64,000 nucleotides of DNA from Pomacea canaliculata (GCF_003073045.1 NC_037595.1:5754227-5818226); one strand, 5' to 3'. Positions 50,140-63,515 are shown, counted from the first letter of the stretch. Notes: generated by a model from the sequence alone, not told the origin. Made by a program: numbers and translations.

Positions 50140-50325
50140 CTTTGCAAGAGGCTAAGCGTTGGTCTTGGCAGACAGACAACAGTCCACCTATACACATCCA
50201 TGCTCCTACAGAACATCTGCTGAAAGGTAGATGGGTAGATGAAGTTTCCCACCAGAGGCTTCGAGCAAGTCTTGAACCAGCGACCTTTTCTCTACTGAGC
50301 AGTCGCGAGCACTCATTTGTGTAAT
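50140..50325 (-). mobile_element. Possible tRNA-derived SINE remnant of a second type
   Basis: On the minus strand the order GAGTGCTCGCGACTGCTCAG, then GGTCGCTGGTTCAAGACTTG looks like a decayed tRNA head with a box B-like GGTTCAAGAC. It does not match the SINE at 28372-28632 or 38392-38600. No clear A-tail is seen. Confidence 0.35.
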
Positions 50326-51130
50326 ATTATTCGTGAACTTTGCTAAAGCCTTTGATGGGGAAGATCCCCTGTTTCTCAGAAAAATAGATTTATACAAAAC
50401 AAGTACCTGATGAACCCATCTCCTTACTTCCTTTCTAACAGAATACAGAGAGTTGCAAATGTTCGATCCTCTTGTAGTAAAATTTGTTGTTTCACAAGGC
50501 TCTTAAGACCTGTTCTGCTTTCTTGCTAACTTTATGACCTTCCACTCCATATATCCCAACCATATAAAGTGTTTGTGTCCATCTACAGCCTAGGGTGCTA
50601 ACAAGTCTTGGACTGAAATAAATCACATGGCACTCAACCCCCACAAAACGGAAGCCATGAACAACTAGATAGAGGACACAAAAGCTAGCCATCCTATTTG
50701 AAAATGTTCATATAAGTACATATCAACAAGCTTTTAGCAGTAAACACGGACAATATTTTGTCACTTCACTCACACTTTTTCTTTCTCGCGTTTTCTTTTT
50801 CTTTTGTTTTTCTTTCTATGGTTGCCCATTGTAGTCTTTTATTAGTTACTCCCACACTTTCATTTACAGGAAGGAAATTACCGCTAATTGCAATATGGCT
50901 ATATATAGCAACAGACGGGTACTTGTTTTCTTTTAAAGGATTGAAGTAATGGCACTTGGGTACTGCTGACGTTCTTCTAATCCGGCAAGTTCAAAATGTT
51001 CAGGTGTCCCCTGGCGAGAATTCCACTCTCCCACCCATACTGATCTACTAACGAAGATGGGTTTGATTACAATCGCAATAGAAATACAACCTCAAAAATA
51101 AGGGAGAGGTGGGCGTCATTTCTTTTTCAG
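50326..51130 (+). mobile_element. Decayed LINE reverse transcriptase fragment
   Basis: The plus strand begins with VNFAKAFDGEDP, the motif A region (usually DFAKAFDRVDH). It then gives, in changing frames, TSFLTEYRE, RVLTSLGLK and NHMAL-like parts (AACCCCCACAAAACGGAAGCC encodes NPHKTEA). The GVPQG and YADD parts are not intact. A LGVISFSDLT-like part lies near 51110. The clade cannot be told; the fragment is old. Confidence 0.5.
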
Positions 51131-51349
51131 ACCTTACAACGAGTGCAAAAGCACCCACCTTGATGTCGAAATTCTAGAAGTTAAGCCCCACTATATATCT
51201 CTGTACAAATTCCTAATGGCCAAATTAAACGACAGGACAGCTTATTGGTCTCGAAGAAAGGAGTGTGGGACAGAGGAAGAGGGGTGTTGCAGTTTCTGTA
51301 TATTCTAGAGGCCCGTGATATTCATTCTGACGTGTTGCAGACTGAAGGT

Positions 51350-53230
51350 AAGTAGCTTTCCTCCTCTACATCCACGTACAATGTGAGAATCAGGCGATCG
51401 TGGATTGCAGGAGCAACTGCAACTTGTAGTGCAAACTGCTGTAGCTTCTTATCTCCTCAAGCTTTTCCTCTCGTCACACAGGACGACTTGAGCGCTGTAC
51501 TGTCCGTCACGCCATCAATCTAACCCTCTGCCATTCTTGTCTCCTCGTTCTAGCTCCCCGCATAGTTTCCAGAAAACTGATATAATATTTATATTTAAAA
51601 AAAAACCCAACTCATTATTAACATCAGAAAAACAAATTTATCATCGAGTTCAAAAAAATCTTTCATTTCATATTTCAAAGCACACCTTTAACAACACACT
51701 GTTTTTAATAATGTGCAACTGCCTGTCAAGTGTTAGGAGGGGACCATAACCGGGGTCATGCGCTCAGAAATCCCCCTTAACCCCAGAAATCCACCTCTAT
51801 AATCCCCGTAAGACACTGCCCCAGGAAGCCCTTAATGTTGGACACGTGCACGATTTCAAATATAACCAGCAAATCGCTTTTGATATTGTGGAGTGTTCTA
51901 AAAGTTTTGTTTTTTGATTCTATTTACTTGCTGGGCATCTAATTATGACGCATGCGCATTACAGAGGCGGATTTCTGAGGCAAGGGGGATGTCTGAGCAC
52001 ATGACACCGGCACATGTCGATATTTTAGATGGCAACCGTCCTCGCCTCGTGACTAAAAAGCGGTTTTCAATAGGAATTGTTAGGACTGCACAAGAGGCAT
52101 TTGAATGTGCAAGAAGGAGTCAGCTTTCTAGTTGTATCTGCTAATGTTTCATTAGTTGACAATGATTAAGTGAACAGGATAAACAATTCATCAGGATCAC
52201 ACAGTGAACTTTTGTATTTCGCGTCGAATATCACAATTCCATCTCAATCCTAGTAAAATTTCTGTCATGCCTTTGTGAAAAAAAAAACCAAACAAAACAA
52301 AACAAAACAACAACAAGAAGAAAACAAAACAAACTCCCTAATACCACATCTAGAAACCATGGCAACGACCCACGCAGCTGATGCGGTTTGAGCTACCATA
52401 GACTCTATTCTCTCCGCTCTTCTATTCTTCAAATGTTCGTGATACCAGCAAGTAAGCTATAAATTCATCAGCAATAAACTATATCCACCAACTTATATAA
52501 ACTGCTAAGTACACTGGTTTTAAAACACGTTACATGAGAATAGGGAGAAGGAAAGGACAAATGATCTATTCTAGAATGGTTCGACTGGGTAGAAAACAGA
52601 TGTGACATTGGTTTCAGCTTTGTTGATGTAAGCTGATCATCTAATTAAGATCAGAACAAGGAGTGTGATGATGTGTTAATCTCCGTTTGCGATTTTTAAA
52701 AAAGACCATCATTTCAAAACAACTACCACCTGTCCAACCACTCGTCCTCGTCCTTTATTGTTACCCACAAAGAATTGTCGAACTTTAAACTAAAATTTCC
52801 TCTTCAAATACGGCAAAGCATAATTCTAACAGCTCTTAATACATACACATAAAACCACGTAGGATGAGCAAGACTGGCTTTATTTCTGATATGTATAACG
52901 AACGAACACAGTGTGATAACATCAGACGGGAACACTTGCTATTCCCCTTCAACCCTCACACACCCAATCCCACCTCCCATGTTTGTGTTACTCCAGCGGC
53001 ATGAGCAAATGAGAAACAACACATTTCAAGAGATTAGTACTAAGTGACGAGACTTAAAATACTTTACATACACATTTTTTCGCAACACATTTCTCATTTT
53101 CATAACAAAGATATACATTTTGATATTACAATTTGTTTTAAAAAAAACTGAGCTCTGCATGACAGAGTATCACGAGGACAATTTAAAAATTTTTTCCCAA
53201 AGCTGATAAGCTGTCAAACTGTATCCTTCT
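51350..53230. other. Intergenic DNA, nothing firm recognised
   Basis: An A-rich AAAAC run lies at 52278-52335. The frame at 51914-52144 (76 codons) has no known motif. No splice-linked coding sequence was found. Confidence 0.45.
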
Positions 53231-53237
53231 ATGCTAA

Positions 53238-53366
53238 ACACACAGCAGGCTCGTCCCTGTTTGCTCCCTCAATGTGCACAGCTAAGCGGGGGTCGTAATT
53301 AGGGTCGGCGGGTGGGGGCAGCAGTATCTCGTTGCCTTTGAAAATTCTCCAAGTCTTATCCACTAG
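53238..53366 (-). CDS. Possible orphan last exon, unknown protein
   Basis: The minus strand has an acceptor-like TACTCTAG before 53366, then an open frame reading DKTWRIFKGNEILLPPPADP, NYDPRLAVHIEG and ANRDEPAVCLA before TAG. The stretch is richer in GC than its flanks and its composition (NYDPRL, EGANRDEP) looks like a real C-terminal tail. I do not recognise the protein and could not find a preceding exon between 53370 and 56100. It could belong to a gene starting farther right, to an alternative end of a neighbouring transcript, or be chance. Confidence 0.3.
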
Positions 53367-53369
53367 AGT

Positions 53370-55325
53370 ATCAGGGCGTGTCTAGACATGGCAGCTATGG
53401 GACAAGACGTGACCATCATCAGACCACCTTTGGTCTGCGCCTGTTTACAATTATCCGATCCCGCATTGCTTCCAGTCACGAACTTACATTAACTCCGACA
53501 TTCAATGCACATTAGGCAGATTTAATACTGCGCATGTGCACACCGCAAACAGACTTGCCTGTGGCCTCGCGCCACGTGTTTATTCCGAATTAACTCTGTA
53601 CAGCTGGAATTTCTTGCTCTGCAGGAAACTGCAACAGAGTTAAAAGCAAAGCTTTCTTATAGAGTAACCAGTCGACGGCCTACCAACATGGCGCACCCGC
53701 AGGCGGAGCTATGCAGATAAGGTGATGCCACTCCGCATCTTCCGTCTGCTTACCCCAGATGGACACATTTTAACCGATGCAAAAAAGATACTAAAAAATA
53801 AAAGACCTATATTTTCCTATTACCCGAATCATTAAAGGCAATTCATTAGCCTCCACACCTGTCATTGATATAGAATGATGCAAAAACCAAAATATCCCTT
53901 CCACCCAGTTCATTAACGGAGCATAGCTCCACACACCAAACAACTAATATAAAAACAAATGCAAAAATAAAAACAAAACTAAAAAACGTAAAATATATAT
54001 ATCACCCGTATGGTTAAAGGCAATCCATTAACGGTACACAGTTCCACGGGTGATCGTCCTACCTATAACATACTTTCATTACTCGATACGAAAGTTCTTG
54101 CACACACTGCCGAATATGCTAATATTGTTGGCGAATATTTTGACAATGGTTATAGACTGCCAAAGAGTCACATACCCGACAATATGTGTCCCATTACAAA
54201 AGCACGAGAGAAAGAGAGAATGGGTTGGGGAGAGAAAGGTGTGGACTGCTATTCACCCATGAACTTCTCATGCTTCTAGTATTCAAAGAACGACGGTCTC
54301 ATGAGAGTAAACTGGTCACAGTGACCCACAAATATGGAACGTGAGCCAAGTTATATGGAGATTTTATAGATATATCAATTAGAAAAAAATACGTCTGCAA
54401 GCTGAAAAAATATCACAGTATGCAGCAATGCCAGGTCCTTCGTCTAATTACACTGTATCTCTGTGGGTATCCAGTGTCTTTGGCCTTGTCTGTCGTTGAT
54501 ATTCGGGGCTTAACAAAACATCAGATGAACTGGCTTCTCTTGAATTACAGTCTGATTTTGTCTTCTTATTCAAACACTTTTTCTACCTAATAACTACCTA
54601 GTAAGATAATTTTGACAACTGGCCTATCAAGTAATAATTAAAAAAATTATTTGACTAAGAAAGGAACCATTTCAGACATTAAATACAAATGTAGAAAAGA
54701 GATCTGATCGACATATCATCTCTAAAGAGAAAAGTGTTTCTGTGGATCAAAGATGTATACATTCAGCACCTGAATCACATTTCAAACGATACGCACACTA
54801 TAAAAATGCGTACATCTATCAACACATCAATTGTAACCGACAATATCATATAAAGGGCTGATTGTTGGTCAGTCCTAATGGTTTTTGCTGTAGCATCTTT
54901 TCTCCCCCCAACCTTTGTACACACTATAATATACAGAAGCGCTCACAAGCACACGTACACACACAATACACATCTACAGGTAAAAACTCAAACCCTTTGT
55001 CCTTAATTACACTATCTAAAGTAACTAAACAACAAAGACATCTTGGTCATTTAAAAACTATTTTATCACTGTTTACACTACCCAACAACACCTACAAGCA
55101 TAAATGTCTAAAAATAGTTGCATAATATTCAACAACTTTTTCATCAGAAATAATGCTGGGAAAATTTCCCATGGCAAATGACAAGTGATTTTTGAGCTAA
55201 AGTCCTTTCACTTGACTTTCTCAGTTTTCTTTAATATCTATTTTTCTATTATCAATCTAATTGTACATGTGCATGTGTGTGAAAAAGGAAAATGACTGCC
55301 TTATTTTTTCCTAATTTGCTGTAGC
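53370..55325. other. AT-rich DNA without recognised genes
   Basis: Open frames at 54010-54279 and 54862-55125 on the plus strand have no known motif. Microsatellite-like CA words occur near 54955. Confidence 0.5.
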
Positions 55326-55330
55326 ATAGG

Positions 55331-55336
55331 TTTATT
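55331..55336 (-). terminator. ARL13B: Possible polyadenylation signal of ARL13B
   Basis: AATAAA on the minus strand, about 800 bases past the ARL13B stop at 56135. No earlier canonical hexamer was noticed. Confidence 0.4.
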
Positions 55337-56134
55337 TGTCCCTGCTAAAATGTAGTTCAGTATATCAATTACATAAAAAAAATCTCTCTCAATTTTTTTT
55401 TACTTCAACAGAAAAAAAATTGTTACATCAAGTGTACATACATCTGAAAAGCCAAGCTCATAATACAAATTAAAAACTATGGCAGAAACTGTCTTTACAA
55501 GAGATTCAACAAGGTTACACAAAAGACTGGGGAAACCTTGAAACATTAAAAAATAAAACTGGTGTAAGCTGTATGATAAGGTGTAATCAAAAAGTTTAGG
55601 GTCACTTAGAAATGCAGTTTTTATGCTCTGCTAAAAGAGTCTAGCATCAACACTACACCCTGACAACTTTACCAGTAGGTATATTTTATATACAAAGAAT
55701 TAAAAGTAAAACATTAACAGTATTCAAAGACTATATAGATGTTAAAATTTCTCTTAAATTGAACTTAATAAATTTAATATTAATTTAGAAAAGAAATAGA
55801 GTTTAAAATATATAATTATAATCATCCACATTCTCCTCCAATAAAAAATTAAACAAAATTTTTAAAAAAAACCTAGCCACAGCAATGCTAGATGAACAGA
55901 GAGAAAAACTGTGTGAAGATTATTCTGTAGCCCTTTAAAAAATGTCAGCCGAAGATTGACATCTTTCAAACATACTGGTTACTAAGCAAGTAAAAACCCC
56001 TTATATTCCACATAAGCCACAGTTAAGTCTTCCACTCTAGTATAAAATTCATAAATAAGTGTAAAAATTGTAACTCATGTAGATACACATAAATCACTTT
56101 CAATTTACGATGACTAGTGAATTTGAAGCAGCAC

Positions 56135-59100
56135 TCAGTCAACATCACTAATGAAATTGGGCTGTTTGAATACTACAGTGTCATTATCAACTGCTGGTAG
56201 CTCTTCTGCAAGTCCCCATGTCCTGCTGCCAGCATAGTCTGAAAAGACATCGAAGAAAGAAATGTTATATGATTCTTGGTAACGTAAGCATCTGCTTACA
56301 CACACAATCAGCTGTTTACCTTCCTTTCATACTATAATAAATACACAATCATGCTTTCCACATCAGGTGAGTTAAGGGTATGCCAATCCCTTGATCTGGA
56401 AAATCAGTGTAAAAGTTTTTGGCCCTCCCTCTGTGCCAAAGTAAAAGTCTGAAATTTTTTCTTTTTTTTATTGGGTATTTAAGGTAATAAGGTAACTTAT
56501 TATAAAATCTAAAGTATTTGGTCATAACCTAGGTAAGTCAATGCTAACTAAAAAAATGTATGAAGAACATTACAAAATTATATGATATTAAAAGATAAAA
56601 TATGCTAGCATTTGTTATACAAATATTTTATACATGGTTCTTAGCCGTTTTCAGTTGTGTCGTCTGCGGTTTACACAAAACTCCCTTCAAATTACCATTT
56701 AATATCTTATACTGACTTCATCTTATGCTGACCCATAATGGACAAACCACAGTGGAGAAAGTCACTACGTAGAAAAAATAACTAGGTACCAATGTCCTTA
56801 TCACTCCATGGCAACAGTTGGCTAAGATGTGTTGGAAAAATGCAAAGTTATCAAGTAAAGCTAACAGATTATCTTTATATATGACTTCAGATAATTGTAA
56901 TGTTTTATAAAGTGCTGGTGCACATTGACAAGATCCATGGTAATTCTTTACATACCTGATCCAAATGAAGTGTTGCTATGCATCTGTGAGTTACGTGACA
57001 GTTTTGTTCCTCTGGGAAGTCCATTCTGACTTCGACTAGAATCCAACGCTGAATGTGTGGGCATCTTAATTTTAACTTCCTCATATGGAGGTAAATGCTC
57101 TCTCTTGGATTTTAAAGACTGTACCTGTTGCAAGGAGCTATTTATATCTCCATCTAGATCAGAAAAAAAGCTCTGAGCTTCATGTTGCAAAATAATTATT
57201 TGTTAAAAGACAATTATGTTTAAAGATTAGTAAAACTTCAACATTTCATTTAAAGTTTAAATTTTACAATCAAATTATATTTACTTTAAGAACAAATAGC
57301 AGTTTGTTTAAATAACAAAAGAATTATGTACATCCTTGAAATAAGTCAGTTCTTTCACTTACACTCACACTTAACAAAACCTTTATTAAATAAAATAACT
57401 TTGTGCTCCCAAGTCTGTGTTTGACCTCATATTATTAAAGTCAAATTTTTGTGTTGTCGCTCATTATTACTTGCAAACATTTGACTAGGCATACCTCAAT
57501 TTCTTTCACAATATCTATCATTAATATGCTTGGAAGGCAAAATGCACCTCTGTAATCAAACCTTCATTTGGAGATTAAAATCAGGCACCTACTTTCTGTT
57601 TTCGGACCCCTAAATTACACATTTTTTTATGCAATATGAAATTTCAATGCTGGTTATCTTCACAGACCATTAAAGTGTTTAAATCAATTCTACACACCTT
57701 TTTCAAGAGACTGAAGAGGTAGTTCTCCTTCTGGTGGGATTTTCTGATTGCTTTCATCTCCATCTTTACTAATGTGGGAACGAAACTTTTTCTTTTTTGA
57801 TTTACGTTTTCTCGGCAAGTCTGCAGTCTCTGAGTCTCCACCATCTAGAGAGCTGGGTATGCGTGATATACCAGCTGCTAGGAGCTGACGAGATGGGAAG
57901 TCATCATGAGTAGACACCTTGATATTTGATGCAGTCCTTAAGGAATGCTCCGCTAGATCTTCTTGTGACTGTTGGCTTGAATCTCTTCCTGGCGTGGGTA
58001 TGATGATATCATCGTTATCATCTTTATCAACTTCATTAACATTTTCTTTCTGTGGCTGCTGGCTATGCTGCTGAAGGTGTGACCGCATTTTTTTCTTTCG
58101 CTTCTTCTTTTCTTGAACACCATCTAAAAATGGTGTACCCAAAGGTTCTAGAGGAGGCAAGGCTGACCCACGTATTCTGGGGCTGAAAAGTCTTCCAGTT
58201 TCATCTCTAGCAAGGGAATCAGCTGAGACATTGATTGCAGGAATATCAATGTTTTGAGATTGATGTGTGGGTAGTGTTCTGGTGTTCTGAGCCTCTTTCT
58301 GATTTAGCTGTGCTTCCAATTCTTTTCTGTGCTTCTTTTCTGCCTTTAATGTTTCTTCCTTTAAAACAAGAGTTTAAACTATGACTACCAAATGATGTCA
58401 CGAACCAAGAATACACAGAAAAATACTATGAAATCTTGAAGAGGAAGAAATCTCTTTGCAACAAGAGAAATCTCAAACGTTACTCATTAAATAGCAATCT
58501 TCTTAATTGGTGGCATTTTCGTTAAAGCTGCTTTCATAAACATTTTTTTCTTAGTAGCATATGAATAAACTATAAAAAACATTGTCTAGATCAAAGTTGT
58601 TTAACACTTGTTTAATAAAACAATGGCAAACATTTGTAGCACTACAAAATGCATTATTTAAGGTTACCAAAGGTTATTAATGGATCTAGATACTAATTCT
58701 ATTTTTCACATATATTTTCCAAAAGAATCTTTCATATTAAGTAATAAAAATCCACAGCAATAATCAAAAAATTATAAAATAAATTTCAACAGGCATACAT
58801 GACAATATTAAAAATAACCTTACCTTTTTGGTCAACTCGTTAAGGTCAAGAGGCTTGAAAGGGTCACCAATAATTGGCTCCTCATCATCACTATCCTTTT
58901 TTACAATACCCAACCTTTTTCTCTCCTCTTCTTCCTGTCTTTCCCTAGGGACCGAGCCACCACCATAATTGCCTTCTTGATATTGTAATTTACAAAATTG
59001 TCATGTGCCTTTGTAAACAATTGCCAAAACAATACAACTTGTGAGATACTGTTATAATCTCTTCCTAATATGACTATCAGAAAAAGAAAAAAAAATTTCT

Positions 59101-62071
59101 AGAATCTGCTTAGATCTTTTTATCTAAAAATATCTTGTATAATAGCTATGTCAAGCTTGGTGTCCATGATTAAAGAATAAATGACACAAAACCACTCCAA
59201 AAAACTAAAATCACTTCGTCACAAACAAAACAGAGAATCACGTAAAACAAACAGACAGCAAAGACATATTATAAAATGAGTTTAATAAATGGTATCAATT
59301 TCTGATCGCACACAGAGATCCTGTCATTTCTCAATACAAGTGCAACACATATAGCACTGGGACTTGCCCTAGATGAGTCTTTTTCTTATATGTATCTGCA
59401 TGTTTTTATGTTTAATAAAACAGTTGTTTCTATATGCTACATCACACGTCGAGTTTTGTGCTCGGGGAACAGCAGGGGTAGGGGCTCGTAAGCCACGTAG
59501 TAAAGTGTGTGATCAACATGTGAGTATTGAACGTATGGTTCTCCTGCAACCTATGTTGACGTGAGCAGTGAGAATTGAGGTTAACTCTCACCCATATGCT
59601 TAGTTCTCCAGGGCCAATATTCACGTTTCGAGTAAAACCCAGGCACACACTGCAACACTTACCTCTCTTCCTTTTGTTTGCGAACACGTTCACGTTTTGC
59701 TGCGGCCTCGATCTTGCGCTGTTCTTCTGCATCCTTCATGTCTTTCTCCACTCTCTCCTTCAGCTCATCCCAGTGGAGTTCCACAGTAGCCAGCAGCCAC
59801 TTGAGGCCTGCCCTCATGCAGGGATCCATCTTCTTACCAGTTCCTCCCCAAGCTGAAATGGCCTCCTGCAATCAATAATGCACCAAATGAATCATGTATG
59901 TGGTAGCAGAGAGTTACTTTTGGCAGTATGGCAGGTCATTTTGTACAAAGAGAGGTTCATTTATTATCATTTTTTTTTTTAAAAACCCAACGACTAAGCA
60001 ATCCAAGATTATGCTGTCACATACTTGCAGACTAGCATGTCTGCTTATCAGAAGAATGTGTTATTCAAAGCATGTGCATGTATCAACACTTATGCCACAA
60101 TGAAAAGCAAATGTGTTGTTGCAATAGCTAATGATGACCTGGTTTACAACATTTTAGCATGCTGCTTTGAAAGAAAAAATGTGAAATAAATGCTTCAAGG
60201 TAACACTGAAAGGTTAGTTATATGCACATGAACCATTTGTACATGCTCAGCTCTAATGTCTAGACACCTACAGAGCCAAATGATTGGCAGAAAGATTGAA
60301 ACTTTTTGTTTTTTTTGTTTTTTTTTTCCCGTTACTGCAAACCACTGTACAAACTACAGAAAAGCAAGGTTCAAACAAAAGAAGCAACAAAGATCTTACC
60401 ATGCGACAAGGACATTTGTTGGCATTAACAGCAGATTCCACACCAAGCTGCTCACAAATGTCCACCTCATCAAGGGCATTCGGTTTGTCCTGCTTGTTGG
60501 CCAATCTACAATACCGCACAAATCAAGATGCAAGAACATATAAAAAAATGAAAGTCAGACAAAAACATATTCCTTCTGTTATTACATAACATAGATTTCA
60601 TATCAGAGTTACTGCCCCTGGCGCAAAAGCAATTTCTTTTGTAAACAAAAGTATAACTAACCACAAATAATGCAGTTGTCATTTATATATTAGTCTGAAG
60701 AAAATTTTTGTTGCCTTGCCTTTTTATGCAAATAAAAGCAAACAGGTAAATTAAAATATTCCTAAACATTTTGTGAGATGTCAAGTAGTACTGGATCCTG
60801 TGCTTGCACTTACCTGACATTTTCATAAAGGCAGTTACAAATAAGCTCTAATAAGTTTTTTTTTTTAAAAAGGCAAAGGAAGTTTGCTTACAAGAGAACA
60901 GGCTTTCCAGAGATATTTGGATGCTCAAGGCTTTCACGGAAAACATCTCGCACTTCATTAATGCGCTCTGGGGTACTTGAGTCTACAAGGTATATAACTC
61001 CATATACCTCTGGAAAGTAGGTCTTCCAGATAGGCCTGATGTTTTTCCCACCACCCAAATCATATAAAGTAACCTTGTAGGTCTTAAATATAAAGTTAAC
61101 ATTCCGAAATCCCACAGTTGGAGGGACTTCCTTGTCAATAGGCTCTGCAGAAAGAGAAGAAAAAAAACAACATTTTATTTATCAAGCCTTAAAGAGTACA
61201 TTAATGCATAAAGAATATTAGCAGAAATAGTAGCAGCTGACAGATTCTGATTGATAATTGTCCAGCAAATAGCAATTAATTCCAGTTAACAGTTAAGAAA
61301 AATAAAAGCAGGAAAAGTAGTTACCTCCTGCAAAACTGAATGAGGCTGTAGTTTTGCCAGAATTATCCACTCCCAGCAAAGCTAAAGTAACTGGCCTGAA
61401 GTTAAAAAATTCAGAAAATTCAATTTCTTGCAACAATGTCTAACATGTACACATATAACTTATACATGCAAAACGACATTCTTTTATCTTCATTACAAGT
61501 TGCTAACTTTAAGTTTGCTACAGGTGATTAAATAAAATGTTAATCTGGATTTTATAAAATAATGAAAAATTTCCACAAATAAAGTCATTAATAATGTCAT
61601 TATCTTGCAAGAATCCGAATTTCATATGCAACTGAAATGTTGTGAAGGATGAATTTTATATAAAGGTTTAAGATTTTTCATCTATACACAATATCCATTA
61701 CATAAACTTTAATTGAGAAGTTTAATAGAAAGGCCAAAAGGTCATCAGAACACACTGTTCTTCAAAAGTTTTCGTGTACTTCTCAGCGCATGTTGAAGAT
61801 CGCCTTCTGTACTGGTTATTATGAGGAACTTTACTTTTGCACGACTACTATAGCTTCATGTTTACAGCGCTGTCTAGCAGTTTACTGAGAAAGACGCGTA
61901 CCCTATACGCCACGAAAGCAGGCACGTACTAGCTTTTAAGAAGCCCTGGTAACATATCAACTATTAATTTACGACTTTCTTAAGAAAACTGGCTATGAAA
62001 TTAAAATCTTACTTCTTCGGCGCTCGACGTTCGCGGATGTAGGATATACACTTTCCCATCAGGCCGAACAT
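56135..62071 (-). CDS. ARL13B: ARL13B, ciliary ARF-family GTPase (9 exons, 599 aa)
   Basis: In animals this protein works in the ciliary membrane as an activator of ARL3 and in Hedgehog signalling. Exons in reading order: 62071-62013, 61395-61325, 61144-60892, 60505-60400, 59865-59663, 58944-58824, 58358-57698, 57177-56956, 56238-56135 (stop TGA). Phases fit, giving 1800 nt. GTPase motifs: P-loop GVDNSGKT at 28-35, PPTVGF at 51-56, DLGGG at 72-76 (ARL13-type; ordinary ARFs have DxxGQ, so the catalytic glutamine is absent), and NKQD at 131-134. C8 could be palmitoylated. A charged coiled coil runs from about 190 to 250. The tail keeps LPPLEPLG near 331-338, like the human LPKLEPLG. I saw no clear RVxP ciliary targeting motif. 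The protein is longer than human ARL13B (428 aa), mainly in the lysine-rich tail (KKKRKKKMRSH, KRKSKKKKFRSH). The acceptor of exon 8 is weak, but is the only one that keeps the frame. Confidence 0.94.
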
Positions 62072-62290
62072 CATAGGCGAATTTTGACTGAGTTGCATGT
62101 GTTTCAGATAAAAGTATCATGACCAGATTTAGTGAATTAGGGTTAGAAGATAACACAAAGCATATTTATCTCTCCTGAGCGCAGAATTAATTTTCGCAAG
62201 TATTCAGAGAAAAATACATTATCTTGTTTTTAAGAGTTCTCTCTCAGACGCCATGATGGCAACGGTATATGTTTGCGGCAGTGTTTACGT
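62072..62290 (-). promoter_or_regulatory. ARL13B: ARL13B upstream region
   Basis: This contains the presumed promoter. GTTGCC at 62263-62258 on the minus strand matches one half of the X-box bound by RFX factors, which control many ciliary genes, but the second half is poor. A TGACGTAA word lies at 62284-62291 on the minus strand. No TATA box is evident. Confidence 0.3.
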
Positions 62291-62599
62291 CACCAAGGAA
62301 CATGCTTTGGACGTAAAATATAGAAAGGAAAAATAGTTTACAAGAGCTAATTCTTTAACATACTACATACAAAAGGAATCAATTGAAGCAGCAAAATCAA
62401 ATATTTTGTTTTTCTTTTCTGAGAATGAGTACGACTTTAAATGACGTAAAACAAAAATGGAAAGTGCAGACGACAGCAGCACCCATAGAATGCTAATTGC
62501 CAACACTAGAAGAATTATGGATCAAGGAAGTCTGCCCGAACAGCATCACATTTAATCCCGAACTGCATCTCCGATTTCCTATTCTTTAATGTCGAGTAC

Positions 62600-63515
62600 T
62601 TGATCGTCGACCTAGTTAATGCATTCGTCTTATTCTCGCAAGATGTTTTCAGTTGTGAATGGTCTCCTGGGTAAAGATGCGATGGCGCCTTTTCTTCCAG
62701 AGATGGATGACCAGACTGCTGCCAGTACATTAAGTGCTTACTTTGAAGACAAGATACAGACCATTATAACAGTTTCAGTGACTCGGTTGATACTGTGTGA
62801 CTTGTTTTGTGGCACGCCCCTCTCTAACTTTCAGCCAGTGACAGAAGATAAACTACTGAAATTAGTTCGGCGTTGTAGCCCAACCACGTCTGTAGATGAT
62901 CCTATTCCCACTAGTGTTGTTCTCCAGCACCTTGACATTCTGCTTCCTGTAATAGTACGCATAGTCAATGCTAGCCTTTTCTCTGCCTCTGTGGGATTTC
63001 AAAGAATGAGTTGTCGAGGCTTCAGCGAGTGCAAAATACGGCTGCTAGGATAGTTGCACGAAAGAAAACAACTGACCACATTAATCCTGTACTACGTGAC
63101 CTACATTGGCTTCCTGTGGAGAAAAGAATTGAGCACAAAGTGTTAACCTTGACATATGGCTGTCTTCACGACCTTGCGCCTGTCTATCTACAAGAACTCA
63201 TTCGCCGTTACCAACCTCAGCAGAACCTTCGTTCAGCAGCCCACTTCAGACTTGAACGACCGAGTGTTCAGTCAGGGAATACCAACAAGACTGCGGGTTT
63301 TCGATCCTTCTCCAATGGAGCCCCGCTTTTGTGGAACTCGCTTCCCTCTCGACCAAGGAGTCTGTTAGTCTTGCATCTTTCAAGAAAAATCTTAAGACTC
63401 ACTTGTTTAAACTTATTTGAAGTTATCATTTGACCTGCAGTTTGGTGGCTGCTGGGATCACCGCGCATTGAGCGCATACTAGCGCGTTATAAAACTACAT
63501 CATCATCATCTTATG
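62600..63515 (+). mobile_element. Internally deleted CR1/L2-like LINE, copy F
   Basis: The first part (about 62619-62985) reads KMFSVVNGLLGKD, LSAYFEDKIQTI and PTTSVDDPIPTSVV, the linker between endonuclease and reverse transcriptase. The second part, from about 62990 in another frame, reads LCGISKNELSRLQRVQNTAA, then LRDLHWLPVEKRIEHKVLTL and APLLWNSLPSRP, the C-terminal end. The whole catalytic palm, about 300 residues in intact relatives, is missing between them. The 3' end is an ATC run at 63503-63513. The second frame is open for about 140 codons, so the copy is not very old. It begins about 530 bases upstream of the ARL13B start. Confidence 0.85.

Noticed and set aside
62250-62266. RFX X-box at the ARL13B promoter
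   Set aside because: Only one half site (GTTGCC) is good; the second half does not fit at any allowed spacing.
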